From Treponema sp. (GTDB taxonomy: Bacteria > Spirochaetota > Spirochaetia > Treponematales > Treponemataceae), in NCBI GenBank assembly GCA_017935745.1, contig JAGBGX010000009.1, forward strand, positions 186,001-250,000: DNA of 64,000 bases, in the 5' to 3' direction. Of this stretch, positions 15,833-23,981 are shown piece after piece (position 1 is the first letter of the stretch; every line of letters starts with the position of its first letter). Below the pieces are notes generated by a model that did not search any database, was not told where the DNA came from, and saw nothing but the letters and a program-made list of their open reading frames with translations. A program made the position numbers and the translations under genes.

Positions 15833-17018
15833 GGACTTTTTGAACGCGCTCCAGAATTTCAAGCGGAACAGAATGCGCACGTTCCTGTCGCTGCTCGGCG
15901 TGATTATCGGCGTGACATCGGTCATCGTCATCACGAGCATGGGCAGAAGCTCCACGGAGAAAGTCAAAGAGACGTTCGGTTCGTCCGGGCTTGACATGGT
16001 TTCCGTGAATCCGGGCTTCATGCGGCGCAGACGGGACGCAGTTCAGATTCAGTTCAACGAAAGTTTCCGCGCCCGGCTGTTCGGCGACATCGGCGGAATC
16101 AAAAAAATCTGGTTCAAGAATTCGATGAACGCGACAATTTCCTACGGCGAGACGAGCGTCAACTGCGAATGTTCCGCCATTGAGACGGGCTATCTTGAGT
16201 CCTACGGAATCGAGCGGGAGTCCGGGCGGATGCTCAATGTCTCCGAAAATCAAGAAGGCTTGCAGCGCACCGTCCTCGGAAGCCAGATTGCGTCGCTTCT
16301 GTTTCCGGCGGGCGACGGCGTAGGAAAGACGGTGCTTGTGACGAGCGACGGAATTTCGTTCGCGTTTGAAGTCGTGGGCGTGCTGAAGGAGCAGAATTCG
16401 GGCATCGAGCCGAGCACGAGCGTCGCCTACATTCCGCGCGGCTTCTACGCCAAAAAAATTGTCCCGAACCCCGAAGCGTCCGTCATCATGGTGCAGGCGG
16501 TTTCCGCCGAAAGGGCGACCGCGCTTGCGGACAGCATCCAGTCGTACTGCACGGAGCTGACCGGCACGGAATATTCGGTGAACGTGATGTCGATGCAGAC
16601 AATCATCGAGCAGGTCGATTCGATTACGACGACGATGAGCATCATGCTTTCCGCGATTGCGGCGATTTCGCTTCTGGTGGGCGGTATCGGAATCATGAAC
16701 ATCATGATTGTGACGGTGACTGAGCGGCGTCAGGAAATCGGCATCCGCAAGGCGCTCGGCGCGCGCCCGTCCGACATCAGGCGGCAGTTCCTCGTGGAGT
16801 CGGCGGCAATCACGCTCATCGGCGGAACCGCAGGAATCGCGTGCGGAATCATCGTGAGCATCGCCGTGGAATTCGTGCGCTCGCTCTCATACATTATCAG
16901 CTGGAAGGCGTGCGCCGTCGCGTTTGTGTTCTCCGTCTTTGTCGGCATCTTTTTCGGACTGAACCCCGCCGCCCGCGCCGCAAAACTCGACCCCGTGCTC
17001 GCGCTTTCCGGGGAGTGA
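15825..17018 (+). CDS. MacB-type ABC transporter permease
   Basis: 397 residues. One N-terminal membrane helix with FLSLLGVIIGVTSVIVITSM, a large periplasmic domain (near 45-260), then GGIGIMNIMIVTVTERRQEI and GIRKALGARPSDIRRQFLVE, the FtsX/MacB signature, plus two further C-terminal helices. With the TolC, HlyD and ATPase genes it forms a complete tripartite exporter. Likely substrates are macrolide-like antibiotics, peptides or lipoproteins; the sequence does not decide. Starts within the end of the ATPase gene. Confidence 0.92.
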   Translation: MLEDFLNALQNFKRNRMRTFLSLLGVIIGVTSVIVITSMGRSSTEKVKETFGSSGLDMVSVNPGFMRRRRDAVQIQFNESFRARLFGDIGGIKKIWFKNSMNATISYGETSVNCECSAIETGYLESYGIERESGRMLNVSENQEGLQRTVLGSQIASLLFPAGDGVGKTVLVTSDGISFAFEVVGVLKEQNSGIEPSTSVAYIPRGFYAKKIVPNPEASVIMVQAVSAERATALADSIQSYCTELTGTEYSVNVMSMQTIIEQVDSITTTMSIMLSAIAAISLLVGGIGIMNIMIVTVTERRQEIGIRKALGARPSDIRRQFLVESAAITLIGGTAGIACGIIVSIAVEFVRSLSYIISWKACAVAFVFSVFVGIFFGLNPAARAAKLDPVLALSGE

Positions 17019-17153
17019 ATGCGCGGCGGCGCGGTAAATACATTTGAAACGTTGCTTGAAGCAGATATAATAGGCGCAGTATACTGCCTGCAGCAGTGAA
17101 AACCGGGCTGTGTGGAGGAAACAGAAAAATCGAAATGCGAAAGGAAGCACAAA

Positions 17154-17621
17154 ATGGTATTGACATACAGAAAAGCCGCCAAATCGGACGCAAACCTGCT
17201 GATTGACATATATAATGCTTCATTTTATGAGGATTACATTCACTACGGCGAATGTCCCGGGTATGGCAAAACAAAGGAGCAGATGGAATCGTCCGTCCGT
17301 GCATCTTCAAAATATATTGTCAGCAAGGACGGCATTCCTGTCGGAGTGATTTCCTTTGAAACCAAAGGAAGCGGAATCTATCACATTGGCTGCTTGTGTG
17401 TCATTCCGGCATATCAGCGGCAGGGAATAGGCTCGCGGGCATTCCGCTATATGCTGTCAGTCTGTCCCGACTGGAAGCACATTACAGTGGCGACTCCTTC
17501 GGACAAGGAGAAGAACCTGAAATTCTATACCGAAAAATGCGGATTCAGTATTGCCGGTAAAGAAATGGACGGAACTGTTGAAGTTGCTACGCTCGTTATG
17601 GAACGGAATGTTCCTCATTGA
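17154..17621 (+). CDS. GNAT-family N-acetyltransferase
   Basis: 155 residues. Motif A: YHIGCLCVIPAYQRQGIGSR (acetyl-CoA loop QRQGIG). The C-terminal NLKFYTEKCGFSIAGKEMDG is the usual GNAT FYxKxGF motif. ATG 17154 is used because AAGGAAG lies 8 nt upstream; an earlier in-frame start has no such site. It has moderate GC content and follows the GC-rich exporter by 135 nt. The next acetyltransferase begins 6 nt after its stop, so the two may be cotranscribed. Confidence 0.87.
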   Translation: MVLTYRKAAKSDANLLIDIYNASFYEDYIHYGECPGYGKTKEQMESSVRASSKYIVSKDGIPVGVISFETKGSGIYHIGCLCVIPAYQRQGIGSRAFRYMLSVCPDWKHITVATPSDKEKNLKFYTEKCGFSIAGKEMDGTVEVATLVMERNVPH

Positions 17622-17627
17622 TTTTTT

Positions 17628-18452
17628 ATGGTAAAAAAAATGAACATCATCATTAGAAACGAAATTCCTTCTGACTATAAGAAAACGGAGTACATGACGC
17701 TGCGCTCATTCTGGAATCTGCACGGACCGGGGTGCAACGAGCATTATCTGGTGCGTATTCTGAGGGAATCAGAAGCGTATCTGCCGCAGCTCAGCCGCGT
17801 TGCAGAATGTGACGGGCAGATTGTCGGTGCAATTTTTTATTCCAAGGCGAAAGTCGTTGACAGCCGCTCAGGGCGGACACACGAAGTAATTACGTTCGGT
17901 CCGCTGTGCGTGGAGCCGTTGCTGCGTGACAGGGGAATCGGCGCGCGGCTTTTGAAAGAAACGATTCCGCTTGCAAAAAATGCCGGCTGCCCGGGAATCG
18001 TGATTTTCGGCGAGCCTGACTATTATCCTAAGCACGGATTTAAAACCTGCGACCATTTTGGAATAACGACTTCAGGCGGCGAGAATTTCGATGCGTTCAT
18101 GGCGTACCCTCTTGATGAAAAAAAGTTCGCCTCAATCCACGGAGCATTTTATGAGGACAAGCTGTTTGAAAAAGGCGATGATACGGCGGCAGTGAAAAAA
18201 ATGACGGCTGAATTTCCATATCATAAGCCGCTCAGCCTTACCTGCCAGTGGCTGCACAAAGAACGCCTCGGAGAAATCTGCGAGGTTTCCGGAAACGAAT
18301 ATGTGATACAATTTTGGGAGTCAAAAATCAGCGCCCGATTGAAAGAGTCATGGAAAGCAGACGAGCCGCTTCCGAAAACCGGCGACTATGTGACGTTCGA
18401 GCATCGCCCCGGCGGTGTTTCGCGCATTATTTCTGTGTGCGAGGAAACGTAA
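17628..18452 (+). CDS. GNAT-family N-acetyltransferase with a C-terminal extra domain
   Basis: 274 residues. The N-terminal 160 residues are a GNAT of the YhbS-like group: VITFGPLCVEPLLRDRGIGA contains the acetyl-CoA loop RDRGIG, followed by FGEPDYYPKHGFKTCDHFGI. The remaining 110 residues (after AYPLDEKKFASIHGAFYEDK) are beta-rich and include YVTFEHRPGGVSRIISV; I do not recognise a named domain there. No clear ribosome site precedes ATG 17628. An alternative start at 17640 is possible. It lies 6 nt after the previous GNAT gene. Confidence 0.83.
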   Translation: MVKKMNIIIRNEIPSDYKKTEYMTLRSFWNLHGPGCNEHYLVRILRESEAYLPQLSRVAECDGQIVGAIFYSKAKVVDSRSGRTHEVITFGPLCVEPLLRDRGIGARLLKETIPLAKNAGCPGIVIFGEPDYYPKHGFKTCDHFGITTSGGENFDAFMAYPLDEKKFASIHGAFYEDKLFEKGDDTAAVKKMTAEFPYHKPLSLTCQWLHKERLGEICEVSGNEYVIQFWESKISARLKESWKADEPLPKTGDYVTFEHRPGGVSRIISVCEET

Positions 18453-18492
18453 TAAAAACGCTTCTGGAAATGAATTCCTGTTTTCCAATTGT

Positions 18493-18519
18493 CACGAGTT
18501 TTTCGCAGAAAAATTCGTG
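18493..18519. repeat. Hairpin downstream of the GNAT pair
   Basis: CACGAGTTTTT/AAAAATTCGTG with loop CGCAG (one G-T pair). It is followed by GTGAGCGGAGCGAACGCCC, resembling the small hairpin blocks of the GC-rich dispersed element. Confidence 0.6.
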
Positions 18520-18610
18520 AAGTGAGCGGAGCGAACGCCCGAAAAAATCTGACTGCTTGAAAATCGCGAAGAACAGAAGGTATACTTATGGAAAAAAAGG
18601 AAAATGCAAA

Positions 18611-19255
18611 ATGACTTTTACCGTAATTGACAAGCACAAATGGGAGCGGGCAGAATATTTTGAGCATTATTTTTCCGCTGTTCCCTGCACATACAGCATG
18701 ACTTTTAAACTGGATATTACGCGGTTCAAAAAGACAGGACAGAAACTGTACCCTGCTATGCTGTACTGCATTGCAACAGTGGTGAACCGCCGCAGGGAAT
18801 TCAGAATGGCACTGAACAAGGACGGCGAGGTCGGTTTTTATGATGAGATGCTGCCCTGCTACACCGTCTTTCACAAGGACACGGAACTGTTTTCCAACGT
18901 GTGGACTGAATACACCGAAAACTACCGGGATTTCTGCTCCAATTACGAAGCAGATATTGCGGCTTACGGAAACAACGCAGGAACGGAAGGAAAGCCTGAT
19001 GTTCCCGAAAACAGTTTTCCTGTTTCAATGATACCGTGGGCATCGTTTGAAAGTTTTACGCTCGGCCTGCAAAAAGGGTTTGACTACCTTATTCCTATTT
19101 TTACGATGGGAAAACTATATACAGAAAACGGAAAAACACTGCTGCCGTTTGCAATGCAGGTTCATCATTCAGTGTGCGACGGATTTCACGCCTGCCGGTT
19201 TTTCAATGAGTTGCAGGAATTGCTTTTGTCCGGGATTTTTGAGTGCGGTATATAA
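18611..19255 (+). CDS. cat: Chloramphenicol acetyltransferase-like protein (type A CAT fold)
   Basis: 214 residues, the usual CAT length of about 215. It starts MTFTVIDKHKWERAEYFEHY, the CAT N-terminal pattern. SMIPWASFESFTL holds the serine that stabilises the transition state. The active-site motif is HHSVCDGFHACRFFNEL, with the catalytic histidine of the HHxxxDGxH signature. CAT transfers acetyl from acetyl-CoA to chloramphenicol as a trimer. Related proteins can act on other acceptors, so resistance is likely but not proven. ATG 18611 has AAAGGA about 10 nt upstream. It sits in an acetyltransferase-rich accessory zone. Confidence 0.9.
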   Translation: MTFTVIDKHKWERAEYFEHYFSAVPCTYSMTFKLDITRFKKTGQKLYPAMLYCIATVVNRRREFRMALNKDGEVGFYDEMLPCYTVFHKDTELFSNVWTEYTENYRDFCSNYEADIAAYGNNAGTEGKPDVPENSFPVSMIPWASFESFTLGLQKGFDYLIPIFTMGKLYTENGKTLLPFAMQVHHSVCDGFHACRFFNELQELLLSGIFECGI

Positions 19256-19295
19256 TTTAGGTAAAATTGAAAAGATGATAATCAGGAGTATAAAA

Positions 19296-19715
19296 ATGCT
19301 TGAACATATACCGTCTGAATCGGCTATGACAGAACTGCTCGGACACTATTTGTTTGAAGTGTGGCAAAAGCTGTGCGCGGCTATTGATGAAGCATACGAA
19401 ATGGAACGCCAGTGGAATGACGGCGGCAAGAACTGGACTTATGAGTATAAATACCGCCGGGGCGGGAAAACGCTTTGTTCGCTGTATGCCAAGGAAAAGT
19501 GCGTCGGCTTTATGATTATCTTCGGGAAGGACGAACGGGCGAAATGCGAGGACATACGCGGCTCTCTTTCCGCTTCCGTTTGCCGGCAGTACGATGAAGC
19601 GAAAACCTATCATGACGGAAAATGGGTGATGTTCACTCCGACCGATACCGCTGAATTTGACGATTATATGAAGTTGCTGGCACTCAAAAGAAAGCCGGAC
19701 AAAAAGAAAAAGTGA
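19296..19715 (+). CDS. DUF3788-family protein
   Basis: 139 residues with LFEVWQKLCAAIDEAYEMER, KNWTYEYKYRRGGKTLCSLY and a lysine-rich tail (KRKPDKKKK). The layout (helix, then beta strands with an arginine/tyrosine-rich sheet) fits the DUF3788 family of unknown function, often found beside stress or resistance genes. ATG 19296 has AGGAG 8 nt upstream. Family assignment is by memory of the pattern. It follows cat by 40 nt and the next gene begins 17 nt later. Confidence 0.65.
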   Translation: MLEHIPSESAMTELLGHYLFEVWQKLCAAIDEAYEMERQWNDGGKNWTYEYKYRRGGKTLCSLYAKEKCVGFMIIFGKDERAKCEDIRGSLSASVCRQYDEAKTYHDGKWVMFTPTDTAEFDDYMKLLALKRKPDKKKK

Positions 19716-19732
19716 ACTGTACGGAGAAAGCA

Positions 19733-20299
19733 GTGAAGAAGCAAATCATCATCGCGGGCGTGCCGCGGTCGGGGAAAAGCACGGTTTCGCAAAAAATATC
19801 GCAGAATCTGGGGTACCAGCATATCAGCATGGACTCAATCATCGCAGGAATTGAAGGCGCTTTTCCCGAAACGGGCATCAATTCCGACGCGGACGCAGAC
19901 CTGTGGCAGAACATTCGCTCCATCAGCTCCAAGATGGCGCGGTTCATCCGCGCGATGACGGACAGCGGCGAATATGACGAATGTGGGTATGGAATGGTGA
20001 TCGACATATTCCAGCTACTGCCGGAACATTATGTCCGACATATAGACTCTTCCGTCTGCGAAATCTACTATTTCGGCACAGCGGACGTAACGCCGCAGGA
20101 ACGCTACGAGCTTTTGAAGGCATACGACACGCCGAAGGACTATACCTACCATCAGTCCGAAGCGGAAAACAGAGAAGACTGCGCGCGCATCGTGGCAGTC
20201 AGCAAAAAGCTGAAGGAGCAGTGCGAACTGTACAACCTGCCGTATTATGACACGTCCCGCAACAGGGAGCAGGTGTTCAAGTCCGTTTTCGGCTTTTGA
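19733..20299 (+). CDS. P-loop kinase-like protein (AAA/adenylate-kinase type)
   Basis: 188 residues. QIIIAGVPRSGKSTVSQKIS is a Walker A in the style of small-molecule kinases. HISMDSIIAGIEGAFPETGI resembles the substrate-binding part of zeta-like or shikimate-kinase-like proteins. GTG 19733 is preferred because GGAG lies 8 nt upstream and the text before it is not conserved-looking. The C-terminus (LYNLPYYDTSRNREQVF) is typical for this group. Substrate unknown. The gene ends just before the 24-bp inverted repeat copy. Confidence 0.75.
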   Translation: MKKQIIIAGVPRSGKSTVSQKISQNLGYQHISMDSIIAGIEGAFPETGINSDADADLWQNIRSISSKMARFIRAMTDSGEYDECGYGMVIDIFQLLPEHYVRHIDSSVCEIYYFGTADVTPQERYELLKAYDTPKDYTYHQSEAENREDCARIVAVSKKLKEQCELYNLPYYDTSRNREQVFKSVFGF

Positions 20300-20310
20300 G
20301 AAATGAAATT

Positions 20311-20334
20311 GTATTTTCAAATTCCCGCTTGCAG
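20311..20334 (-). repeat. 24-bp dispersed repeat, copy 2 (inverted), with a fragment of the GC-rich element
   Basis: The reverse complement is identical to 10026-10049. The following bases (20338-20368) read GTTGGAGCGGAGCAACGGAG and then ACCGCCC, matching the 3' end of the GC-rich element. Confidence 0.85.
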
Positions 20335-20412
20335 GAACGTTGGAGCGGAGCAACGGAGACCGCCCGAATGAAACACAAAATTATACAAACGGAAGAAAAC
20401 GGGAGAACAATT

Positions 20413-21525
20413 ATGACAGAAATAAAATTTTATGATTCGGTTGATGACAGTCTGCTGAAATTTGCGGTGATTATTTCGCAGAATAACGGAAAATGGGTGT
20501 TCTGCAAACATAGGGAGCGGAATACGTGGGAAGTTCCCGGCGGTCACCGAGAAAACGGCGAAACTGTTCTGGAGGCTGCAAAAAGAGAACTTTATGAGGA
20601 AACAGGGGCGTTGCAGTTTGATATTACGCCGGTTTGTGTTTATTCTGTGATTTCTCCGAATACTTTTAACGGGGCGGAAACGTTCGGAATGCTGTTTTTT
20701 GCGGACATACACGCGTTTGAAAAAGAACTTCACAGCGAAATTGAAAAAATCGAAATTACTGATACTTTGCCGCAAAACTGGACATACCCTGAAATCCAGC
20801 CGAAACTGATAGAAAAGTATCTCCTGACAGAAAGGCAGGCTTACAGAAAAATGCAGTCGGCTGCGAGGCAGGCGGTAGAATACATAAAAACCGTAATCAA
20901 GCCGGGAATGAATCTTCTTGAAATCCGCAGATTGTGCGAGAAAAAATTGCTGGAACTGGGGGCGGATTCGTTTTGGTATTGGGATGTGGGTGCGTTTGTG
21001 TTCGCGGGAGATGAAACGGCGGTTTCAGTTTCGGGGAAGGCCTATAAAACGTCGGACAGAATTATAAAAAGCGACGATATACTGACAATTGATGTAAGTC
21101 CGCAAAAAGGAAAGATTTGGGGAGATTATGCGAGAACTGTTATTGTGGAAAACGGCACTGTTGTGTCGGATATCGGGCTGATTAAAAACGCAGAATGGAA
21201 AAGCGGTTTGCAGACGGAAGAAAAACTGCATTCGGAATTGCTGCGTTTTGCCGCGAAAGAAACAACCTTTGAGGAATTGTACTGTTATATGAACGAGCGG
21301 ATTTCCGCCTGCGGATTTGTCAACCTTGATTTTATGGGAAATCTGGGACATTCTGTTGCAAAATCAAAAGACAGCAGAATATATATCGAAAAAGGAAACA
21401 AGACAAAACTCGGCGATGTAAATTATTTTACATTCGAGCCGCACATAGCATTCCCCGGCTCAAAATACGGATTTAAAAAAGAAAACATTTACTATTTTGA
21501 AGGAACTGTGCTGAAAAAACTGTAA
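20413..21525 (+). CDS. Nudix hydrolase fused to an M24-family metallopeptidase domain
   Basis: 370 residues. Residues 1-140 are a Nudix domain with box GHRENGETVLEAAKRELYEE followed by TGAL. Residues about 150-370 have an M24 (aminopeptidase P / creatinase) fold: metal ligands fit D in LTIDVSPQ, D in GDYARTV, H in GNLGHSVAKSKD, E in FTFEPHIAF and a final E in YYFEGTVLKKL. Nudix enzymes cleave nucleoside diphosphates linked to another group. M24 enzymes cleave Xaa-Pro bonds or related amides. ATG 20413 has GGGAG 8 nt upstream. Low-GC coding, unlike the exporter genes. Confidence 0.85.
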   Translation: MTEIKFYDSVDDSLLKFAVIISQNNGKWVFCKHRERNTWEVPGGHRENGETVLEAAKRELYEETGALQFDITPVCVYSVISPNTFNGAETFGMLFFADIHAFEKELHSEIEKIEITDTLPQNWTYPEIQPKLIEKYLLTERQAYRKMQSAARQAVEYIKTVIKPGMNLLEIRRLCEKKLLELGADSFWYWDVGAFVFAGDETAVSVSGKAYKTSDRIIKSDDILTIDVSPQKGKIWGDYARTVIVENGTVVSDIGLIKNAEWKSGLQTEEKLHSELLRFAAKETTFEELYCYMNERISACGFVNLDFMGNLGHSVAKSKDSRIYIEKGNKTKLGDVNYFTFEPHIAFPGSKYGFKKENIYYFEGTVLKKL

Positions 21526-21555
21526 AATAAATATAGAATAAATCGGATAAAAAAA

Positions 21556-22002
21556 ATGATTAGAGAAGCAAAAAAAGAAGATTTGGCGGAAGTGCTGCAG
21601 CTGTATTTGGATTTGCATGAAAAATCGATTCCAAAGCAATCGGAGCATTTGCAAAAAACGTGGGAAACTATTATAAACGACAAAAATCATCATCTGATTG
21701 TCTGCGAAGTCGGCGGAAAGATTGCGGCGTCCTGCGTCTGCGTAATAATTCCGAACCTTACAAGAAATGTCCGACCGTATGCGTTTATCGAAAATGTCGT
21801 CACAAAAAAAGCCTGCCGGGGAAAAGGCTATGCGACCGCCTGCCTGAATTACGCCAAAAAAATTGCCGAAGAAAATAACTGCTACAAGATGATGCTGCTC
21901 ACCGGCTCAAAGGAAGAAAGCACGTTGCATTTCTACCGCAACGCCGGCTACAACAGCACCGACAAAACCGCGTTTATTCAGTGGATTGATACGGAGACAT
22001 AG
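21556..22002 (+). CDS. GNAT-family N-acetyltransferase
   Basis: 148 residues. Motif A: IENVVTKKACRGKGYATACL (loop RGKGYA), then KMMLLTGSKEESTLHFYRNA and GY, the expected C-terminal motif. The acceptor is unknown. It begins 30 nt after the Nudix-M24 gene and ends 3 nt before the next GNAT gene, so the three probably form one transcript. No clear ribosome site before ATG 21556 is seen. Confidence 0.87.
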   Translation: MIREAKKEDLAEVLQLYLDLHEKSIPKQSEHLQKTWETIINDKNHHLIVCEVGGKIAASCVCVIIPNLTRNVRPYAFIENVVTKKACRGKGYATACLNYAKKIAEENNCYKMMLLTGSKEESTLHFYRNAGYNSTDKTAFIQWIDTET

Positions 22003-22005
22003 CCA

Positions 22006-22425
22006 ATGACACAAATCAGATATGTTCAAGCGGAAGACAAAGAATTCTGGTACACTTTGGATAAACATCTGCCGGAACGGGAATTCAGTAACAAGGTCGG
22101 CAGCAAGCAGGGATATATTTTATCGGACGACGATAAGCCGATTGGGCTGTTAAGATACAATCTTTTTTGGGACAATACGCCGTTCTGCACGCTGCTGTTT
22201 GTCGATTGCGATTATCGGAGAAAAGGCTATGGAAAAAAACTTATGGAACACTGGGAAAAAGATATGAAATCTCAAGGCTACGGCATGCTCCTAACATCAA
22301 CGCAGGTTGACGAAGACGCTCAGCATTTTTACAGAAAATTAGGGTACAAAGATTGTGGCGGACTTGTCATAGATATTCCGGGATATGAACAGCCGATGGA
22401 ACTGTTTTTGATAAAGGCCATATAA
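22006..22425 (+). CDS. GNAT-family N-acetyltransferase
   Basis: 139 residues. TLLFVDCDYRRKGYGKKLME is motif A (loop RRKGYG). LLTSTQVDEDAQHFYRKLGY is the C-terminal motif. It starts 3 nt after the previous GNAT stop and is likely translated by coupling. Sequence differs widely from its neighbours, so this is an assembly of unrelated GNATs rather than a recent tandem duplication. Confidence 0.87.
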   Translation: MTQIRYVQAEDKEFWYTLDKHLPEREFSNKVGSKQGYILSDDDKPIGLLRYNLFWDNTPFCTLLFVDCDYRRKGYGKKLMEHWEKDMKSQGYGMLLTSTQVDEDAQHFYRKLGYKDCGGLVIDIPGYEQPMELFLIKAI

Positions 22426-22440
22426 TAATACCCCGAATGT

Positions 22441-22479
22441 CGAGTTTTTGTGAAATGAAATGAAGTGTTAAAAAACTCG
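22441..22479. repeat. Hairpin after the GNAT pair
   Basis: CGAGTTTTT (22441-22449) pairs with AAAAACTCG (22471-22479). The same stem sequence, shortened, occurs in array C at 7998-8019. Confidence 0.6.
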
Positions 22480-22513
22480 GAACAATCGTTTGTTGCGGCG
22501 GACTGCGGCAAGG

Positions 22514-22643
22514 ATAGTAAGGGCGGCGTGAGCCGGCCACTGGACTGAACGAGCGTGAGCGAGTGAGGGAAGAGGCTGGAGGCGTAAGCCGGAACCCTGA
22601 ATAGCCTGATTTTGCGAAGTGCAACGGAGCAAAAGCCGCCCTG
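22514..22643 (+). repeat. GC-rich dispersed element, copy E3 (divergent)
   Basis: Contains GGC-GTGA-GCC, GAGCGTGAGCGAG and GGC-GTAA-GCC hairpins, a TTTTGC/GCAAAA stem, and the 3' end GCCGCCCTGA shared with E2. The 5' part is less similar to E1 and E2. Confidence 0.55.
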
Positions 22644-22705
22644 AAAAATAATAAAATGCAAAACTCGAAGTTCAGAATAATAGAAACGTTTTTACAGGAG
22701 GCATT

Positions 22706-23512
22706 ATGATATATGAATCAGCAAAACCGGAAGATGTACAGGCTGTATACAATGCGGTGCAGCATACCATAAAAACAATGTACCCGAAGTATTATCCGAC
22801 GGAAGTGGTGGATTTTTTTTGCGGGCTTCACAACGTGGATGCTATAGAGGCGGATATTAAAAACGGTTATGTAAGTGTGCTGAAAATAAACGGAACAATC
22901 GTTGCGACAGGCTGTTTTTTGGATAATCATATCACAAGAGTGTATGTCCTGCCGGAATATCAGAAAAAAGGGTACGGCACATTTATTATAAAAACCATAG
23001 AGAATCAGATTGGCGAAAAATACGACAAGGCATATCTTGATGCTTCACTGCCTGCGGCATCACTGTATGAAAAACTGGGATTTTCGACTGTAACGCATGA
23101 GCGTCAACCTGTGGATAACGGAGTGATACTTGTGTATGAAGTTATGGAAAAAGAATTGCACCGCGTTTCTGCCAAAATAAACTATGACGGAAGAAAATTT
23201 ATCTCGAAAATGAATTCAAAAAACGGTGAGGCCGGCGAACAGACCGCCTTTACATATCATCAGAACAGAAATCTTTTGTGGGCTGAGTACAGCGGCGGCG
23301 ATATAGTAAAAGGTTCGTTGATTGGAACGGTTTCAGACAACGGAGAACTTGATTTTGTGTATCATCACATAAATCAGAATATGCAGATAAAAACAGGCAA
23401 GTGCCACAGCGTGCCGACAGTAAAGGAGAACGGCAAAATAGAACTTTCGGAGCAATGGCAATGGACAAGCGGAGATTATTCTAAGGGAGAGTCTTTGCTG
23501 GTTGAGGTATAG
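22706..23512 (+). CDS. GNAT acetyltransferase fused to a C-terminal beta-rich domain
   Basis: 268 residues. Residues 1-150 are a GNAT: HITRVYVLPEYQKKGYGTFI (loop QKKGYG) and LPAASLYEKLGFSTVTHERQ. Residues about 155-268 form a second domain with KMNSKNGEAGEQTAFTYHQN, LWAEYSGGDIVKGSLIGTVS and EQWQWTSGDYSKGESLLVEV. Separate proteins with this pattern are often labelled N-acetylglutamate-synthase-like in databases, but its function is not known to me. AGGAGG lies 5-6 nt before ATG 22706. The fusion may couple acetylation to sensing of a ligand; that is inference. Confidence 0.82.
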   Translation: MIYESAKPEDVQAVYNAVQHTIKTMYPKYYPTEVVDFFCGLHNVDAIEADIKNGYVSVLKINGTIVATGCFLDNHITRVYVLPEYQKKGYGTFIIKTIENQIGEKYDKAYLDASLPAASLYEKLGFSTVTHERQPVDNGVILVYEVMEKELHRVSAKINYDGRKFISKMNSKNGEAGEQTAFTYHQNRNLLWAEYSGGDIVKGSLIGTVSDNGELDFVYHHINQNMQIKTGKCHSVPTVKENGKIELSEQWQWTSGDYSKGESLLVEV

Positions 23513-23513
23513 G

Positions 23514-23981
23514 ATGAAAGAAAAATGTGAATACAGGCGGGCAACTCCGGGCGACATTGACGAACTGGTACGGACGCGGATAACTGTCCTTCGTGCGGCA
23601 AACAAATTGTCTGATGATGCGGATATGTCCGCGGTGGAAAGAGAAACGTTTGCATATTACAGGCGTGCATTGGAAAGCGGAGAGCATATTGCATATTTGG
23701 TGTATGACAGCGGAAGGTTTGTCGGAGCAGGCGGAGTGAGTTTTTATCAGGTGATGCCGACGTATCACAATCCAAGCGGAAAAAAAGCGTATATTATGAA
23801 TATGTACACAGCACCGGAATACCGCAGGCAGGGAATTGCACTTCATACGCTGGATTTGCTCGTAAAGGATGCAAGAAAGCAAGGCGTGTCACACATTTCG
23901 CTGGAAGCAACAGATATGGGACGACCGTTGTATGAAAAATACGGATTTGTGAGAATGGAGAATGAAATGGAGCTGGTATGA
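23514..23981 (+). CDS. GNAT-family N-acetyltransferase
   Basis: 155 residues. IMNMYTAPEYRRQGIALHTL is motif A (loop RRQGIA), and SLEATDMGRPLYEKYGFVRM is the C-terminal motif. ATG 23514 has GAGGT 8 nt upstream and overlaps the end of the previous gene region (stop at 23512). Its own end overlaps the next gene's start (ATGA), so 22706-24577 looks like one coupled operon. Confidence 0.87.
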   Translation: MKEKCEYRRATPGDIDELVRTRITVLRAANKLSDDADMSAVERETFAYYRRALESGEHIAYLVYDSGRFVGAGGVSFYQVMPTYHNPSGKKAYIMNMYTAPEYRRQGIALHTLDLLVKDARKQGVSHISLEATDMGRPLYEKYGFVRMENEMELV

